Shown here: positions 14,703 to 23,924 of the stretch, in pieces | Numbering within the stretch: the stretch's first letter is position 1 | Layout of the letters: every line of letters starts with the position of its first letter | DNA from: Hymenobacter cheonanensis | GTDB taxonomy: Bacteria > Bacteroidota > Bacteroidia > Cytophagales > Hymenobacteraceae | Assembly (NCBI RefSeq): GCF_030581075.1 | Contig: NZ_JAUQSW010000008.1 | Location: forward strand, 124,001-188,000 | Direction of reading: 5' to 3' | Length of the DNA stretch: 64,000 nt | Made by a program: the position numbers and the translations under genes | The notes under the pieces: generated by a model | The model's input: the letters and a program-made list of their open reading frames with translations, nothing else | What the model was told of the DNA's origin: nothing | Database searches by the model: none

Positions 14703-15341
14703 ATGACCGAGTTTACTCCCATTACTACATGCGTACTTCTGTGTGCCCTTTGCTTCTTGCCTTTTGCAAAAGCAAATTTTGGGGTTAATGCAGGTATTGT
14801 GACGATTGTCATAATAGTTATCGCCGGCTTGCTTTTGATAGGACGCGCTGTCCTTAGGCACATTGAACAAGACCTCCGAAGAAAAATTGCGATTGACCTA
14901 TACGAACAGTATTGGGATTCTACTAAAGTACAAATGCCCCCTATAGATGTTGCAAACTCGCTTAATATCTACAATAGTATCGCTCTGCGCAACTACTGGG
15001 CATATCGTGCTTTAGGCGTTATTAGTCTGGCCTCTTCTCTTTTTCTAGCGGTTTCACTTGGTGATAAAGAGGCTTTAATACCAATTGAAGGGACAAAAAT
15101 ACTGGCTTTTATCTCCTCATTATCTACAGGTGTTATCTTTTCATTTAACATAGTAGCTAAAGGTAACCGAGCACGCAAAGCCTTTCGTCATTTACTTAAT
15201 GCGTCAATGTTGTATCAGCATTGTGAAATAGACATGGCAACGTTGTTGGAACGTTACAAAGAGGCGGAAGAAATAATGGGAGATGACGAGTTTAGGAGTG
15301 GTTCAGGAGGTGCAGCCTCTTCAACTAGTTCTAGTCAATAG
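14703..15341 (+). CDS. Membrane protein of A/T-rich cargo (SLATT-like layout)
   Basis: 212 residues from ATG 14703; a GTG at 14595 would add 36 residues without features. Two membrane segments close together at about residues 8-24 and 29-50, a cytoplasmic stretch, then a second pair at about 102-121 and 130-152, then a helical C-terminal part ending in Gly/Ser. The gene is clearly more A/T-rich than everything around it, a sign of separate origin. Paired membrane segments followed by a helical cytoplasmic part recall SLATT/DUF4231 effectors of signalling-based defence, but no motif proves it. It forms a pair with the tiny membrane protein at 15403. Confidence 0.65.
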   Translation: MTEFTPITTCVLLCALCFLPFAKANFGVNAGIVTIVIIVIAGLLLIGRAVLRHIEQDLRRKIAIDLYEQYWDSTKVQMPPIDVANSLNIYNSIALRNYWAYRALGVISLASSLFLAVSLGDKEALIPIEGTKILAFISSLSTGVIFSFNIVAKGNRARKAFRHLLNASMLYQHCEIDMATLLERYKEAEEIMGDDEFRSGSGGAASSTSSSQ

Positions 15342-15402
15342 GAGCGTGTTTTGAGACCTCTTCCAGAGCTTTCTACACATTAATGACTAACGCATACTTC
15401 GC

Positions 15403-15591
15403 ATGGAAGTAGCCTATACAATTTTAGTGCTGTCACTGATTCTACTGTCTCTCTTGGCTAAATTTATGTCTAAGAGCGAATGGGATAATATGTGGCGGAT
15501 AGTGAAGGTGGTACTAGAGCAAGCCCTAGCGTTCGTTATATGCATCGGTATAATATTGGGTGTTGGGTGGTTCTTAACAACTGTATTTTAA
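15403..15591 (+). CDS. Tiny two-segment membrane protein of the cargo
   Basis: 62 residues, ATG 15403. Residues about 4-22 (YTILVLSLILLSLLAKFM) and 38-60 (ALAFVICIGIILGVGWFLTTV) are membrane segments joined by a short polar loop. A/T-rich like its partner, 61 bp downstream of it. It ends two bases before the convergent integrase gene. Small hairpin membrane proteins of this kind are often toxins, inhibitors or exclusion factors; the role here is unknown. Confidence 0.6.
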   Translation: MEVAYTILVLSLILLSLLAKFMSKSEWDNMWRIVKVVLEQALAFVICIGIILGVGWFLTTVF

Positions 15592-15593
15592 TT

Positions 15594-16772
15594 CTAAAAA
15601 TCTGGCATTGCGTCAAGGCGGTCGCCGTCGTGGACCGCGCCCAGCTTGCGTAAGTAGGTAGCTGTAATGCCGGCGTGTTGGTGCCGGCAGTGGCGGCGCA
15701 CCAACTCAATATCCCGGGTGGCCAGGTAGAGGTTGATTGCCCCGGTGTGCTTGTAACTATATAAAGAGTGGTTGCCTCCGGCCAGGCCCACCGCCGTCAG
15801 TACGGCCCGGTGGCGTTTGGCGAACCAATTTTTCCCTACCGGCACCGGGCCCGGCTGCCCGCTCTTGGTGAACACGTAGAAGTCGGCAGGGTAGGAGCGC
15901 AGGGCGTGCTCATCAATTAGGACGGCCAGCTGCCGGGGTATGGCCACGTGCTCTGCCTTATCGTTCTTGGCGCGCGTGCCAGGCACCCGCACTGTATGGG
16001 CCAGCAGGTCGCCTACGCGCAGCAGCCTTAGCTCGCTGCCGATACGCACGAAGCAGTAATAAATAAAGGAGATGAAGAGCTGCAGTTGAGCATCGCCTCG
16101 CCGGGCTATCTCTTCGCGCACGAGTTGGCGCTGGGCGTTGGTGTAGGGCTGGTGCTCGTCGCTGGCCACCACCTTGCGCCGGTCCACGCCCCGCACCGGG
16201 TTGCGGCTCACGGCCTCCAATTTCAGCAGGTAGTTAAACACAGCCGACAACGTATCACGATAGCCGTTGTACGTTTTTGGCTCCATGCCCCGGGCCGCCA
16301 GGTTGTCGAGGAAGGCCAGCACGTTCACCGGCCGCACATGCTCTAGTGCTGCATTGGCCAGTGACTGGAACCGCTGCACTTCACGCAGTAGACGCGGGTA
16401 ATTTTCGTGCTTGCGGCCGCTGGCCAGCTTGCGCTCCGTCACGAGCTTCACTGCATCCAATAGAGTAGGGTTGCGGGGTAGGCCAATATTAATAGCAGGG
16501 GTTGAGCCAGATGTGTACCCTTCTACTAATAGTTTTGTAATTTCGCGCAGTTTCCGGTTAGCTTGCTGCCGGCGTTCAGTCAAGGTGCGGTACTTATTCA
16601 TGCTGGTATCTTGCTTACGCACGTACCGCTGCTTATCAGTATCCCATACTTTGAAGTTAATGTACCAACGTTTAGATAAGTCGCCGTCGGCGTCAAATAG
16701 CCGGGGCCGCTGGTCGGGGGGAAGCGAATTGGGCACGTTGAGTAAATTCTGTGATAAAAAAAGTATGGGCAA
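15594..16772 (-). CDS. Tyrosine-type site-specific integrase
   Basis: 392 residues from a TTG start at 16770-16772, which lies directly inside the tRNA terminator hairpin; a GTG further in is possible. N-terminal arm-type domain (about 1-90), SAM-like core-binding domain (about 100-190: LASGRKHENYPRLLREVQRFQ…), catalytic domain (about 210-385) with the first Arg in YYCFVRIGSELRLL, the His in YSYKHTGAINLY, the HCRHQHAG block and the nucleophile Tyr in ITATYLRK. The HxxR motif is altered to HTGA, a pattern I associate with integrases of Bacteroidota elements. Its 5' end faces the tRNA gene 43 bp away, the usual place for an element integrated at the tRNA 3' end. Confidence 0.92.
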   Translation of the reverse strand: MPILFLSQNLLNVPNSLPPDQRPRLFDADGDLSKRWYINFKVWDTDKQRYVRKQDTSMNKYRTLTERRQQANRKLREITKLLVEGYTSGSTPAINIGLPRNPTLLDAVKLVTERKLASGRKHENYPRLLREVQRFQSLANAALEHVRPVNVLAFLDNLAARGMEPKTYNGYRDTLSAVFNYLLKLEAVSRNPVRGVDRRKVVASDEHQPYTNAQRQLVREEIARRGDAQLQLFISFIYYCFVRIGSELRLLRVGDLLAHTVRVPGTRAKNDKAEHVAIPRQLAVLIDEHALRSYPADFYVFTKSGQPGPVPVGKNWFAKRHRAVLTAVGLAGGNHSLYSYKHTGAINLYLATRDIELVRRHCRHQHAGITATYLRKLGAVHDGDRLDAMPDF

Positions 16773-16773
16773 T

Positions 16774-16804
16774 AAAAAAGCCGCTTCAGCACTGCTGAAA
16801 CGGC
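16774..16804 (-). terminator. Terminator of the tRNA-Met gene
   Basis: GCCGCTTCAGCA (16780-16791) and TGCTGAAACGGC (16793-16804) form a hairpin followed on the minus strand by a T run (A run at 16774-16779). It ends the tRNA transcript just inside the element, so the element restored or carried a terminator for its target. Confidence 0.85.
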
Positions 16805-16850
16805 ATTTCTTTATGTAGCGGGGACGAGAGTTGAACTCGTGACCTCAGGG
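16805..16850. other. Likely right attachment site of the element (region)
   Basis: Tyrosine integrases of tRNA-targeting elements recombine in the 3' half of the tRNA gene, and here the integrase lies on the 3' side. The core sequence cannot be fixed because the left copy is outside the window. The right border of the foreign DNA is therefore within the tRNA 3' half or just outside it. Confidence 0.6.
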
Positions 16851-16889
16851 TTATGAATCCTGTGCTCTAACCAACTGAGCTACCCCGCC
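16816..16889 (-). tRNA. tRNA-Met (CAT anticodon); element integration target
   Basis: 74 bases. Read on the minus strand it starts GGCGGGGTAGCTCAG, has the anticodon loop TTCATAA (anticodon CAT) closed by CAGGA/CCCTG, the T arm with GTTCAA, and the 3' acceptor strand CCCCGCT plus discriminator A. G1 would pair with T72, so it is not of the C1xA72 initiator type; elongator Met is likely, though a lysidine-modified Ile tRNA has the same CAT. No CCA is encoded. The 3' end faces the integrase. Confidence 0.93.
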
Positions 16890-17020
16890 AGTTGGTGATT
16901 TGGGAGTGCAAAGGTACTGAAAAAATCTCTTTCTGCAAGCGTTGATTTAAAATTTACTTGTTTTCCTGCCCGCAGAGCCACTTTTGGTGGGGAGTGACGG
17001 GCGCACTTACTCTTCTACCT

Positions 17021-17431
17021 ATGGCTATGCCCGCCACTGCAAAGCGCCGCTTCGAGATGGAATACTCGATAAACGCCTCACCTAAAATTCTTTTCCCCTA
17101 CATCGCCTCGGCCTCGGGCTTGTCGCAATGGTTTTGCGACGATGTGCGCCTCGACCCTGACCATCGCCTCAACATGGTGTGGGACAAGCAGAGCCATTTT
17201 GCCGAGATTGCCGCCCAACGGCCCGGCCGCAGCATTCGCTACGTGTTTCTGGACGAGCAGAAGCGCCCCCTGCTCGACGCCAACTACCTTGATTTTACGC
17301 TGGAGGCTTCGCGCATTACCGATGAGGTATTTTTGCGCGTCACCGACTATTCCGACCACACCGACACACAGGAGCAACAGGAGCTTTGGGAGAGCCTGGT
17401 GAGTAAGCTGCGCGACCAGGTAGGGGGCTAG
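17021..17431 (+). CDS. START-like (AHSA1/SRPBCC) domain protein
   Basis: 136 residues from ATG 17021 (an ATG at 17027 is equally possible; earlier in-frame starts add an unlikely leader). RRFEMEYSINASPKILFPYIASASGLSQWFCDDVRL is the first strand, helix and 'L..WF' of the START/SRPBCC fold, and the long C-terminal helix (EQQELWESLVSKLRDQV) closes the ligand cavity. The family binds hydrophobic ligands. In Bacteroidota a short protein of this type often sits beside lptF/G-type genes. The gene is 83 bp upstream of the permease gene and in the same direction, so the two may share a transcript. Confidence 0.85.
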   Translation: MAMPATAKRRFEMEYSINASPKILFPYIASASGLSQWFCDDVRLDPDHRLNMVWDKQSHFAEIAAQRPGRSIRYVFLDEQKRPLLDANYLDFTLEASRITDEVFLRVTDYSDHTDTQEQQELWESLVSKLRDQVGG

Positions 17432-17514
17432 CCACTGCCGGGCCGCCCGCGCACTAGAAGCTTCGCCCCGGCGTTAGCCATCCAGGGCTTGCGAAGCCAG
17501 CGTAATTAATTGCC

Positions 17515-18960
17515 GTGAAAAAACTAGACAAGCTTATTTTAAAGGCCTTTGCCGGACCTTTCCTGCTCACGTTTGCGGTGGTAGAGTTTATTCTCCTCAC
17601 GCATACGCTGCTGAAGTACCTGGATGATATTGTGGGCAAAGACCTGGGCACGGGGGTATTGCTGCAGCTGCTGTTCTTTTTCAGCATCCTCATTGTGCCC
17701 ATTTCGCTGCCGCTGGCCGTGCTGCTGTCGTCGCTGATGACCTACGGTAACCTCGGCGAGCACCACGAGCTAACGGCCATCAAGGCCTCGGGCATTGCCC
17801 TCACGCGCATCCTGCGGCCGGTGTGGCTGGTGAGCCTGGTACTGGCCGTCACGGCCTTTTGGTTTAACGAGCGCATTGTGCCCAAGGCCAACCTGAAGGC
17901 GTACAGCTTGCTGTGGGATGTGCGCCAGAAAAAGCTGGCGCTGGATATTCGACCCGGCGTGTTCTATAATGGCATTCCGGGCTACACCATTAAGGTGGAT
18001 AAAAAAGTTGGGCCGGAAAAAGACATTCTGATGGGGGTCATGATTTATGACCATACCCAAAAGTCGGGCAATGCCACGGTAATGCTTGCCGACTCGGGGC
18101 GCATGTTTACGCGCTTTGGGGGGCAATATCTGGGTTTTGAGCTTTTTCGGGGGCATACCTACGTAGAGCAGCCCGATGCGCAAAACCGCTCGGCCGCTTC
18201 CTTCATTCGGGAGGGGTTTAAGCGCAACATGATTACGTTTTCGCTAGCCTCCTTCGATTTGGGTAAGACCAAGCAGGAGCTGTTTCAGCAAAACCGCATG
18301 ATGCTGAATATTCCGCAGCTGCACCACAGCGTCGATTCTATTCAGAAAATTCTGGCGCGCGAGCGCAAGGTTTTGCCAGCGCGCCTGGGTGGGTATTATA
18401 CCTACCTGCGCCTCGATACCAGTGGCCGGGCCCAAAGCCGGAAGCTGGCCCACCTGGTAGTATCGCCCGCCCGGCTAGCTCCGCTCAATGCCTCGCAGGT
18501 AGAGCAGGCGCTCAGCCGCGCCCGCAACATCAACTCGTTTATCACCTCTTCTTCGCAGCACCTCTATGAGGTAGCGCGCGATTCGGCCGAGTTCCGCATT
18601 GAGGTCTACCGCAAGTACACTCAGTCGGTGGCCGTGCTGCTCATGTTTTTGATAGGCGCGCCGCTGGGGGCCATTATCAAGAAGGGTGGGCTAGGGGTGC
18701 CCATTCTGGTTTCCATTCTGTTCTTCATCATTTTCTACGTCTTCGACACGATGGGGTCTAAGTATGGGCGCGACTTCGTGCTGCCCGTGGGCGTGGGTAT
18801 GTGGCTGTCTAACTGCATTTTATTTCCATTTGGCTTATTTTTTCTTTATCAGGCCTACAACGATTCGGGCCTGCTGGAGATGGATTTCTGGCGGCGCCTG
18901 GCCCAGCGTCTGCCGCGGTTTCCGCGCCTGCGGCGCCTGGCGGCGCCTGTTATTGACTGA
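17515..18960 (+). CDS. LptF/LptG family lipopolysaccharide export permease
   Basis: 481 residues, GTG start at 17515. Membrane segments at about 10-35, 50-80 and 98-118, a large periplasmic beta-jellyroll (about 125-330, with GYTIKVDKK and GVMIYDHTQ), and three segments after about residue 368 ([23 protein letters not shown]…) as in YjgP/YjgQ proteins. In the Lpt complex these permeases lift LPS from the inner membrane using the LptB ATPase. The family length of about 360-480 agrees. No second permease gene is next to it, so the partner is encoded elsewhere. Confidence 0.9.
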   Translation: MKKLDKLILKAFAGPFLLTFAVVEFILLTHTLLKYLDDIVGKDLGTGVLLQLLFFFSILIVPISLPLAVLLSSLMTYGNLGEHHELTAIKASGIALTRILRPVWLVSLVLAVTAFWFNERIVPKANLKAYSLLWDVRQKKLALDIRPGVFYNGIPGYTIKVDKKVGPEKDILMGVMIYDHTQKSGNATVMLADSGRMFTRFGGQYLGFELFRGHTYVEQPDAQNRSAASFIREGFKRNMITFSLASFDLGKTKQELFQQNRMMLNIPQLHHSVDSIQKILARERKVLPARLGGYYTYLRLDTSGRAQSRKLAHLVVSPARLAPLNASQVEQALSRARNINSFITSSSQHLYEVARDSAEFRIEVYRKYTQSVAVLLMFLIGAPLGAIIKKGGLGVPILVSILFFIIFYVFDTMGSKYGRDFVLPVGVGMWLSNCILFPFGLFFLYQAYNDSGLLEMDFWRRLAQRLPRFPRLRRLAAPVID

Positions 18961-18963
18961 GGC

Positions 18964-18994
18964 TTGGAATTCAGCGCTAAAGCGCGTACCTTTG
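18964..18994 (+). promoter_or_regulatory. Bacteroidota-type promoter of rpsO
   Basis: TTGG at 18964-18967 and TACCTTTG at 18987-18994 match the -33 TTTG and -7 TAnnTTTG elements with a 19-bp gap. The predicted start leaves a leader of about 65 bases before the rpsO ATG, long enough for the S15 autoregulatory structure. Confidence 0.7.
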
Positions 18995-19066
18995 CACCCG
19001 CCCCAAGGTATGGGGCACGCATTTTCTCTTATTTTTCAATCTAAGACGGGTTCTCCCTATCTGCCG

Positions 19067-19342
19067 ATGACACTCTCGACCGAGGCCAAGCAGGCCATCT
19101 TCGAAAAAAACAGCCTTCAGAAAGTAACTACCGATACTGGTTCGGCCGAGTCGCAAATTGCCCTGTTCACGCACCGCATTCAGCACCTCACCGAGCACCT
19201 GAAAGTGAACAAGAAAGACCACAGCACCCGCCTGGGCCTGCTGAAGCTGGTAGGCAAGCGCCGCCGCATGCTGGATTATCTGCAGCACCGCGAAATCAAC
19301 CGCTACCGCGCGATTATCAAGGAGTTGGGCATCCGTAAGTAA
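19067..19342 (+). CDS. rpsO: 30S ribosomal protein S15
   Basis: 91 residues from ATG 19067, close to the usual 89. [51 protein letters not shown] is the four-helix 16S-rRNA-binding core with the conserved 'D.GS.E.Q' and 'KDHs.R.gLl.lv.kRr.lL.Yl' blocks. S15 binds the central domain of 16S rRNA early in 30S assembly. The rpsO-pnp order is the common bacterial arrangement; here a strong terminator lies between the two genes. Confidence 0.98.
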   Translation: MTLSTEAKQAIFEKNSLQKVTTDTGSAESQIALFTHRIQHLTEHLKVNKKDHSTRLGLLKLVGKRRRMLDYLQHREINRYRAIIKELGIRK

Positions 19343-19355
19343 GCCCACTTGCTGA

Positions 19356-19398
19356 GAGTAGGGAGCCTTCCACGCGAAGGTTCCCTACTCTTTTTTTT
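19356..19398 (+). terminator. Rho-independent terminator after rpsO
   Basis: A 15-bp stem (19356-19370 with 19376-19390, one G-T pair) followed by eight T residues. Confidence 0.9.
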
Positions 19399-19531
19399 GC
19401 CCATTGTCTGCTTTGCTTGGACATGAGATAGTGGCCAGACGACCGGAGCTTGCTGCGGCCGCTGCCTAGGCGGGGTGCCCGCCCATACTACTCGTGTCTG
19501 GTGTCTATTGTCTCTAGTCCAACCCCCTCCA

Positions 19532-21670
19532 ATGCCCGCTCCCCACGCGATTACTAAAACCCTGGCGCTGCCCGACGGCCGCCAGATTTCCATTGAAACC
19601 GGCAAACTGGCCAAGTTTGCGGATGGAGCCGTAGTCGTGCGCCTCGGCGACACGATGCTGCTCGCTACGGTTGTTTCGGCCCCTAGCCAGCGCGAAGGCG
19701 TTGATTTCCTGCCGCTGTCAGTTGACTACCAGGAAAAATTCGGCTCGGCCGGTAAGATTCCCGGCTCGTTTCAGCGCCGCGAAGGCCGCCTGAGCGACTA
19801 CGAAATTCTGATTTGCCGCCTCGTTGACCGCATCCTGCGGCCGATGTTCCCCAAGGATTATCACTACGAGGTGCAGGTGATGATTACCCTCATTTCGGCT
19901 GATAAGGAAGTGCAGCCCGATGCCCTGGCTGCCTTGGCTGCTTCGGCCGCCCTGTCGATTTCGGATATCCCGTTTGCCGGCCCGATTTCGGAGGTACGCG
20001 TTGCGCGCATCGACGGTCAGTTCCAGATTAACCCCAAAACCAGCGACCTGGCGCGCGCCGATATGGACCTCATCGTGGGTGCCACCGGCGACTCGGTAGC
20101 CATGGTAGAGGGCGAGATGGCCGAAGTGAGCGAGGAAGAAATGGTAGCCGCCATCGCTTACGCCCACGAAGCCATTAAGGCGCAGGTGCAGCTGCAAAAG
20201 GACTTGGCGGAGGCGGTAGGCCGCACGCCCGAGTCGCAGCCCCGTGAGTATCCGAAATACGAAGAGAATGACGCGCTGAAAGCGCTCATCCACGAAGGCA
20301 TCTACAAGGGCGCTTATGACGTGGCCCGCTCGGGCAACACTAGCAAGGCCGGCCGTAAGGAAGGCTTCACGAGCGTGAAAAAAGCGTTCCTGGACAAGCT
20401 CGTGGCCGAGCAGCCCGAGCTGGACATGAAGCAGTTCAGCCGGTATTACTCGTCGGCCGAGAAGAAGGCCATCCGCGACATGATGGTGAAGGAGCGCGTG
20501 CGCCTCGACGGCCGCCAGCTCACCGAAATACGTCCTATCTGGTCGGAAATCAACTATTTGCCCGGTGCCCACGGCTCGGCTATTTTCACCCGCGGTGAAA
20601 CCCAGAGCCTGACCACGGCCACACTCGGCACCAAACTCGACGAGCAGATTATCGACCAGCCGCTGACCAAGGGCTTCTCGAAATTCATGCTGCACTACAA
20701 CTTCCCCGGTTTCTCGACCGGCGAGGTGAAGCCGAACCGCGGCGCTGGCCGCCGCGAAATCGGCCACGGCAACCTGGCCGCCCGCTCGCTGAAGCGCGTG
20801 CTGCCGCCCGACGACGAAAACCCCTACACCATCCGCATCGTGTCGGACATCCTGGAGTCGAACGGCTCCAGCTCGATGGCCACTGTCTGTGCCGGTTCGC
20901 TAGCCCTCATGGATGCGGGCGTGAAAGTGCGCGCGGCCGTAGCCGGCATCGCCATGGGCCTTGTGCAGGATAAGGAAACCGGCGAGTACGCCGTGCTTTC
21001 GGACATTCTAGGTGATGAGGACCACCTCGGCGACATGGACTTCAAGGTAACTGGCACGGAGAAAGGTATTTGCGCCTGCCAAATGGATATCAAAATCCAG
21101 GGCCTGAGCAATGAGATTTTGACGGCTGCCTTGCACCAGGCCCGCGAAGGCCGCCTGCACATCCTGCGCGAGATGGCGAAGACCATCGCCGCCCCGGCTG
21201 CCGAGCTGAAGGCCCACACCCCGCGCTCGCACAAGATGTTGATTGACAAAGAGTTTATCGGCGCGGTAATCGGGCCGGGCGGCAAAGTCATCCAGCAGAT
21301 TCAGAAGGATACCAACGCTACGGTTATCATCGAGGAGAAGGACGAGAAGGGCCACGTGAGCATCTACGCCTCCAACCAGACGGATATGCAGGGTGCCATC
21401 GACCGCATCCGGGCCATCGCGGCGCAGCCCGAAGTGGGCGAAACCTACAAAGGCAAGGTGCGCAGCATTCAGCCCTATGGCGCGTTTGTGGAGATTATGC
21501 CTGGCAAAGATGGCTTGCTGCACATTTCGGAAGTAACCCACGAGCGCATTGCCTCGCTTGAGGGGGTGCTCGAAGTAGGCCAGGAAATCGACGTGAAACT
21601 GGTGGATATCGACAAGAAAACTGGTAAGTACCGCCTCTCGCGCAAAGTGCTGCTCGAAAAGCAGGCGTAA
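19532..21670 (+). CDS. pnp: Polyribonucleotide nucleotidyltransferase (PNPase)
   Basis: 712 residues from ATG 19532; the earlier in-frame start at 19475 would add residues ahead of the normal PNPase beginning. Two RNase PH domains (about 10-230 and 325-555, the second with [15 protein letters not shown] and FPGFSTGE), a helical linker, a KH domain ([15 protein letters not shown], about 573-590) and a C-terminal S1 domain ([28 protein letters not shown] spans about 640-667). It degrades RNA 3' to 5' with phosphate and can add tails. Length fits the family. Confidence 0.98.
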   Translation: MPAPHAITKTLALPDGRQISIETGKLAKFADGAVVVRLGDTMLLATVVSAPSQREGVDFLPLSVDYQEKFGSAGKIPGSFQRREGRLSDYEILICRLVDRILRPMFPKDYHYEVQVMITLISADKEVQPDALAALAASAALSISDIPFAGPISEVRVARIDGQFQINPKTSDLARADMDLIVGATGDSVAMVEGEMAEVSEEEMVAAIAYAHEAIKAQVQLQKDLAEAVGRTPESQPREYPKYEENDALKALIHEGIYKGAYDVARSGNTSKAGRKEGFTSVKKAFLDKLVAEQPELDMKQFSRYYSSAEKKAIRDMMVKERVRLDGRQLTEIRPIWSEINYLPGAHGSAIFTRGETQSLTTATLGTKLDEQIIDQPLTKGFSKFMLHYNFPGFSTGEVKPNRGAGRREIGHGNLAARSLKRVLPPDDENPYTIRIVSDILESNGSSSMATVCAGSLALMDAGVKVRAAVAGIAMGLVQDKETGEYAVLSDILGDEDHLGDMDFKVTGTEKGICACQMDIKIQGLSNEILTAALHQAREGRLHILREMAKTIAAPAAELKAHTPRSHKMLIDKEFIGAVIGPGGKVIQQIQKDTNATVIIEEKDEKGHVSIYASNQTDMQGAIDRIRAIAAQPEVGETYKGKVRSIQPYGAFVEIMPGKDGLLHISEVTHERIASLEGVLEVGQEIDVKLVDIDKKTGKYRLSRKVLLEKQA

Positions 21671-21866
21671 TTTTTGCGCAGGCTGCCACGCGGGCTAGTT
21701 GATGATTGTCAAGCTCATCGGCTAGCCCCTGTCGGGGCTTATCGAATGGCCGAAAAGAACTTTAGCTCGTATAGCCTTGTTGTTTTCGGTTGAATTGATG
21801 ATAAGCTCGTCAACCTATTATCTTCCGAATAACTTCTTTAGAACTACCTAGTTAGCGCCGTTACCG

Positions 21867-22730
21867 ATGAGACAGCTAAAAATCAGCAAGCAGATTACCA
21901 ACCGCGAAAGCCAGTCGCTGGATAAATACCTCCAGGAGATTGGCAAAGTGGACCTGCTGACACCCGACGAGGAGGTGACGCTGGCGCAGCGTATCCGCGA
22001 CGGAGACCAGAAAGCGCTTGAGAAGCTGACCAAAGCCAACTTACGCTTCGTGGTGTCGGTGGCTAAACAATATCAGAACCAAGGACTTAGCCTAGGTGAC
22101 CTCATCAATGAGGGCAACCTGGGCCTCATCAAAGCTGCTAAGCGCTTTGACGAAACCAGGGGCTTTAAATTTATTTCGTACGCCGTTTGGTGGATTCGCC
22201 AGAGCATTCTGCAGGCCCTGGCCGAGCAGAGCCGCATTGTGCGTTTGCCCCTGAATCGGGTAGGCTCGCTGAATAAAATCAGCAAGTCGTTCTCGGAGCT
22301 GGAGCAAAAATTTGAGCGAGAGCCTTCGCCTGAGGAAATTGCCGAAGTTCTGGAGCTGACTACTTCAGAAGTGGTAGATACCTTGAAGATTTCAGGTCGC
22401 CACGTATCGGTTGATGCGCCGTTTGTGCAGGGCGAGGAAAACCGCCTGCTCGATGTGCTCGAAAACGAGGACGAGGAGACGCCCGATTCGGGCCTGATGA
22501 ACGACTCACTCCGCAAGGAAGTGCAGCGTGCGCTTTCAACCCTGACCAAGCGTGAGGCCGATGTTATTACGCTCTACTTTGGGCTGAACGGCGAGGCTGC
22601 GCTGACGCTAGAAGAGATTGGCGAGAAGTTCAACCTGACCCGGGAGCGCGTGCGCCAGATAAAGGAAAAAGCTATTCGCCGCCTGCGCCATACCTCGCGT
22701 TCGAAGGCATTGAAGCCTTATTTAGGCTAA
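21867..22730 (+). CDS. rpoD: Primary sigma factor RpoD (short Bacteroidota form)
   Basis: 287 residues, without region 1.1 and the non-conserved insert, as usual in this phylum. Region 1.2 ([20 protein letters not shown]), region 2 ([32 protein letters not shown]), region 3 and region 4.2 ([29 protein letters not shown]) are intact. It directs RNA polymerase to the TTTG/TAnnTTTG promoters seen in this window. A 196-bp gap follows pnp and a terminator follows the stop. Confidence 0.97.
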   Translation: MRQLKISKQITNRESQSLDKYLQEIGKVDLLTPDEEVTLAQRIRDGDQKALEKLTKANLRFVVSVAKQYQNQGLSLGDLINEGNLGLIKAAKRFDETRGFKFISYAVWWIRQSILQALAEQSRIVRLPLNRVGSLNKISKSFSELEQKFEREPSPEEIAEVLELTTSEVVDTLKISGRHVSVDAPFVQGEENRLLDVLENEDEETPDSGLMNDSLRKEVQRALSTLTKREADVITLYFGLNGEAALTLEEIGEKFNLTRERVRQIKEKAIRRLRHTSRSKALKPYLG

Positions 22731-22753
22731 TTGCTGCTTAATTTTGTTACCTG

Positions 22754-22784
22754 AAAACCCCGACCGTGAGGTTGGGGTTTTTTG
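22754..22784 (+). terminator. Rho-independent terminator after the sigma factor gene
   Basis: AAAACCCCGAC and GTTGGGGTTTTTT pair around a short loop, ending in a T run. Confidence 0.85.
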
Positions 22785-22890
22785 TAGGTAATAGCCTGGG
22801 CTTCGCCGCCAGCTTGCCATTGGCTGGGGTACTAGGAATAGTATTTTTTTCGTTCAACGATTCGCGAAGCTAGGCTTCGCGCTATTTTTC

Positions 22891-23820
22891 ATGGAACACA
22901 TTCATTGCCTGATTATTGGGTCGGGACCCGCTGGTTATACGGCCGCTATCTACGCCGCTAGGGCTGGGTTGAACCCCGTGATGTACCAGGGCTTGCAGCC
23001 CGGCGGGCAGCTCACGATTACCAACGATGTAGAGAATTTTCCGGGCTACCCGGATGGCGTGATGGGGCCGGAGATGATGGAAGACCTCAAAAAGCAGGCG
23101 GCCCGCTTCGGCACGGATATTCGCTACGGCATTGCCACGAAAGTTGATTTTTCGGGTCGGCCGCATAAAATCACCGTCGATGAAACGATAGAGCTGACGG
23201 CTGATGCGGTTATTATTGCCACCGGGGCCTCGGCCAAGTGGCTAGGGCTGCCCTCGGAGGCGCGGCTGAACGGCTCGGGCGTATCGGCCTGCGCGGTGTG
23301 CGACGGCTTCTTTTACCGGGGCAAGGAGGTAGCCATTGTAGGCGCCGGCGACACGGCCGCCGAAGAAGCCAACTATTTGGCTAATCTGTGCTCGAAAGTG
23401 TACATGCTGGTGCGCAAGGATGCCATGCGAGCGTCGAAAATCATGCAGAAGCGCGTGCTCGACAACCCCAAGATTGAGGTGCTGTTTGACACGGCGACTG
23501 ATGAGATACTGGGCGAGCACGCCGTGGAAGCCGTGCGGGTGAAAAACCTGGTAACTCACGAAACGCGTGAGATTCCGGTGCACGGCTTTTTCGTGGCCAT
23601 CGGGCACGAGCCTAATTCCAAGATTTTCCATAATTACCTGCATCACGACGAGCAGGGCTACCTCAAAACCCTGCCCGGCACGGCTAAAACCAACGTGGAC
23701 GGCGTGTTTGCTTGCGGCGACGTGCAGGATTTCACCTACCGCCAGGCCGTGACGGCCGCAGGCTCGGGCTGCATGGCTGCTCTTGATGCCGAGCGCTACC
23801 TGGCCGGCCTGCACGAATAG
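22891..23820 (+). CDS. trxB: Thioredoxin-disulfide reductase
   Basis: 309 residues. FAD-binding GSGPAGYTAAIYAAR (about 10-24), the redox motif CAVC in SACAVCDGFF (about residues 133-136), the NADPH-binding GAGDTAAEEANYL (about 150-162) and the C-terminal FAD motif GVFACGDVQD. It passes electrons from NADPH to thioredoxin in the cytoplasm. Length and motif order are those of low-molecular-weight TrxB. Confidence 0.97.
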   Translation: MEHIHCLIIGSGPAGYTAAIYAARAGLNPVMYQGLQPGGQLTITNDVENFPGYPDGVMGPEMMEDLKKQAARFGTDIRYGIATKVDFSGRPHKITVDETIELTADAVIIATGASAKWLGLPSEARLNGSGVSACAVCDGFFYRGKEVAIVGAGDTAAEEANYLANLCSKVYMLVRKDAMRASKIMQKRVLDNPKIEVLFDTATDEILGEHAVEAVRVKNLVTHETREIPVHGFFVAIGHEPNSKIFHNYLHHDEQGYLKTLPGTAKTNVDGVFACGDVQDFTYRQAVTAAGSGCMAALDAERYLAGLHE

Positions 23821-23924
23821 GGGCACCTACTGCTGCCAGCCGCAAGCGGCTGGTGATTTTTATTTCTGTCAACGTGCAGCAGTGACCCGTCCACCGGGCC
23901 ACTGCTGCCTTTTTGGGGTTTCGT

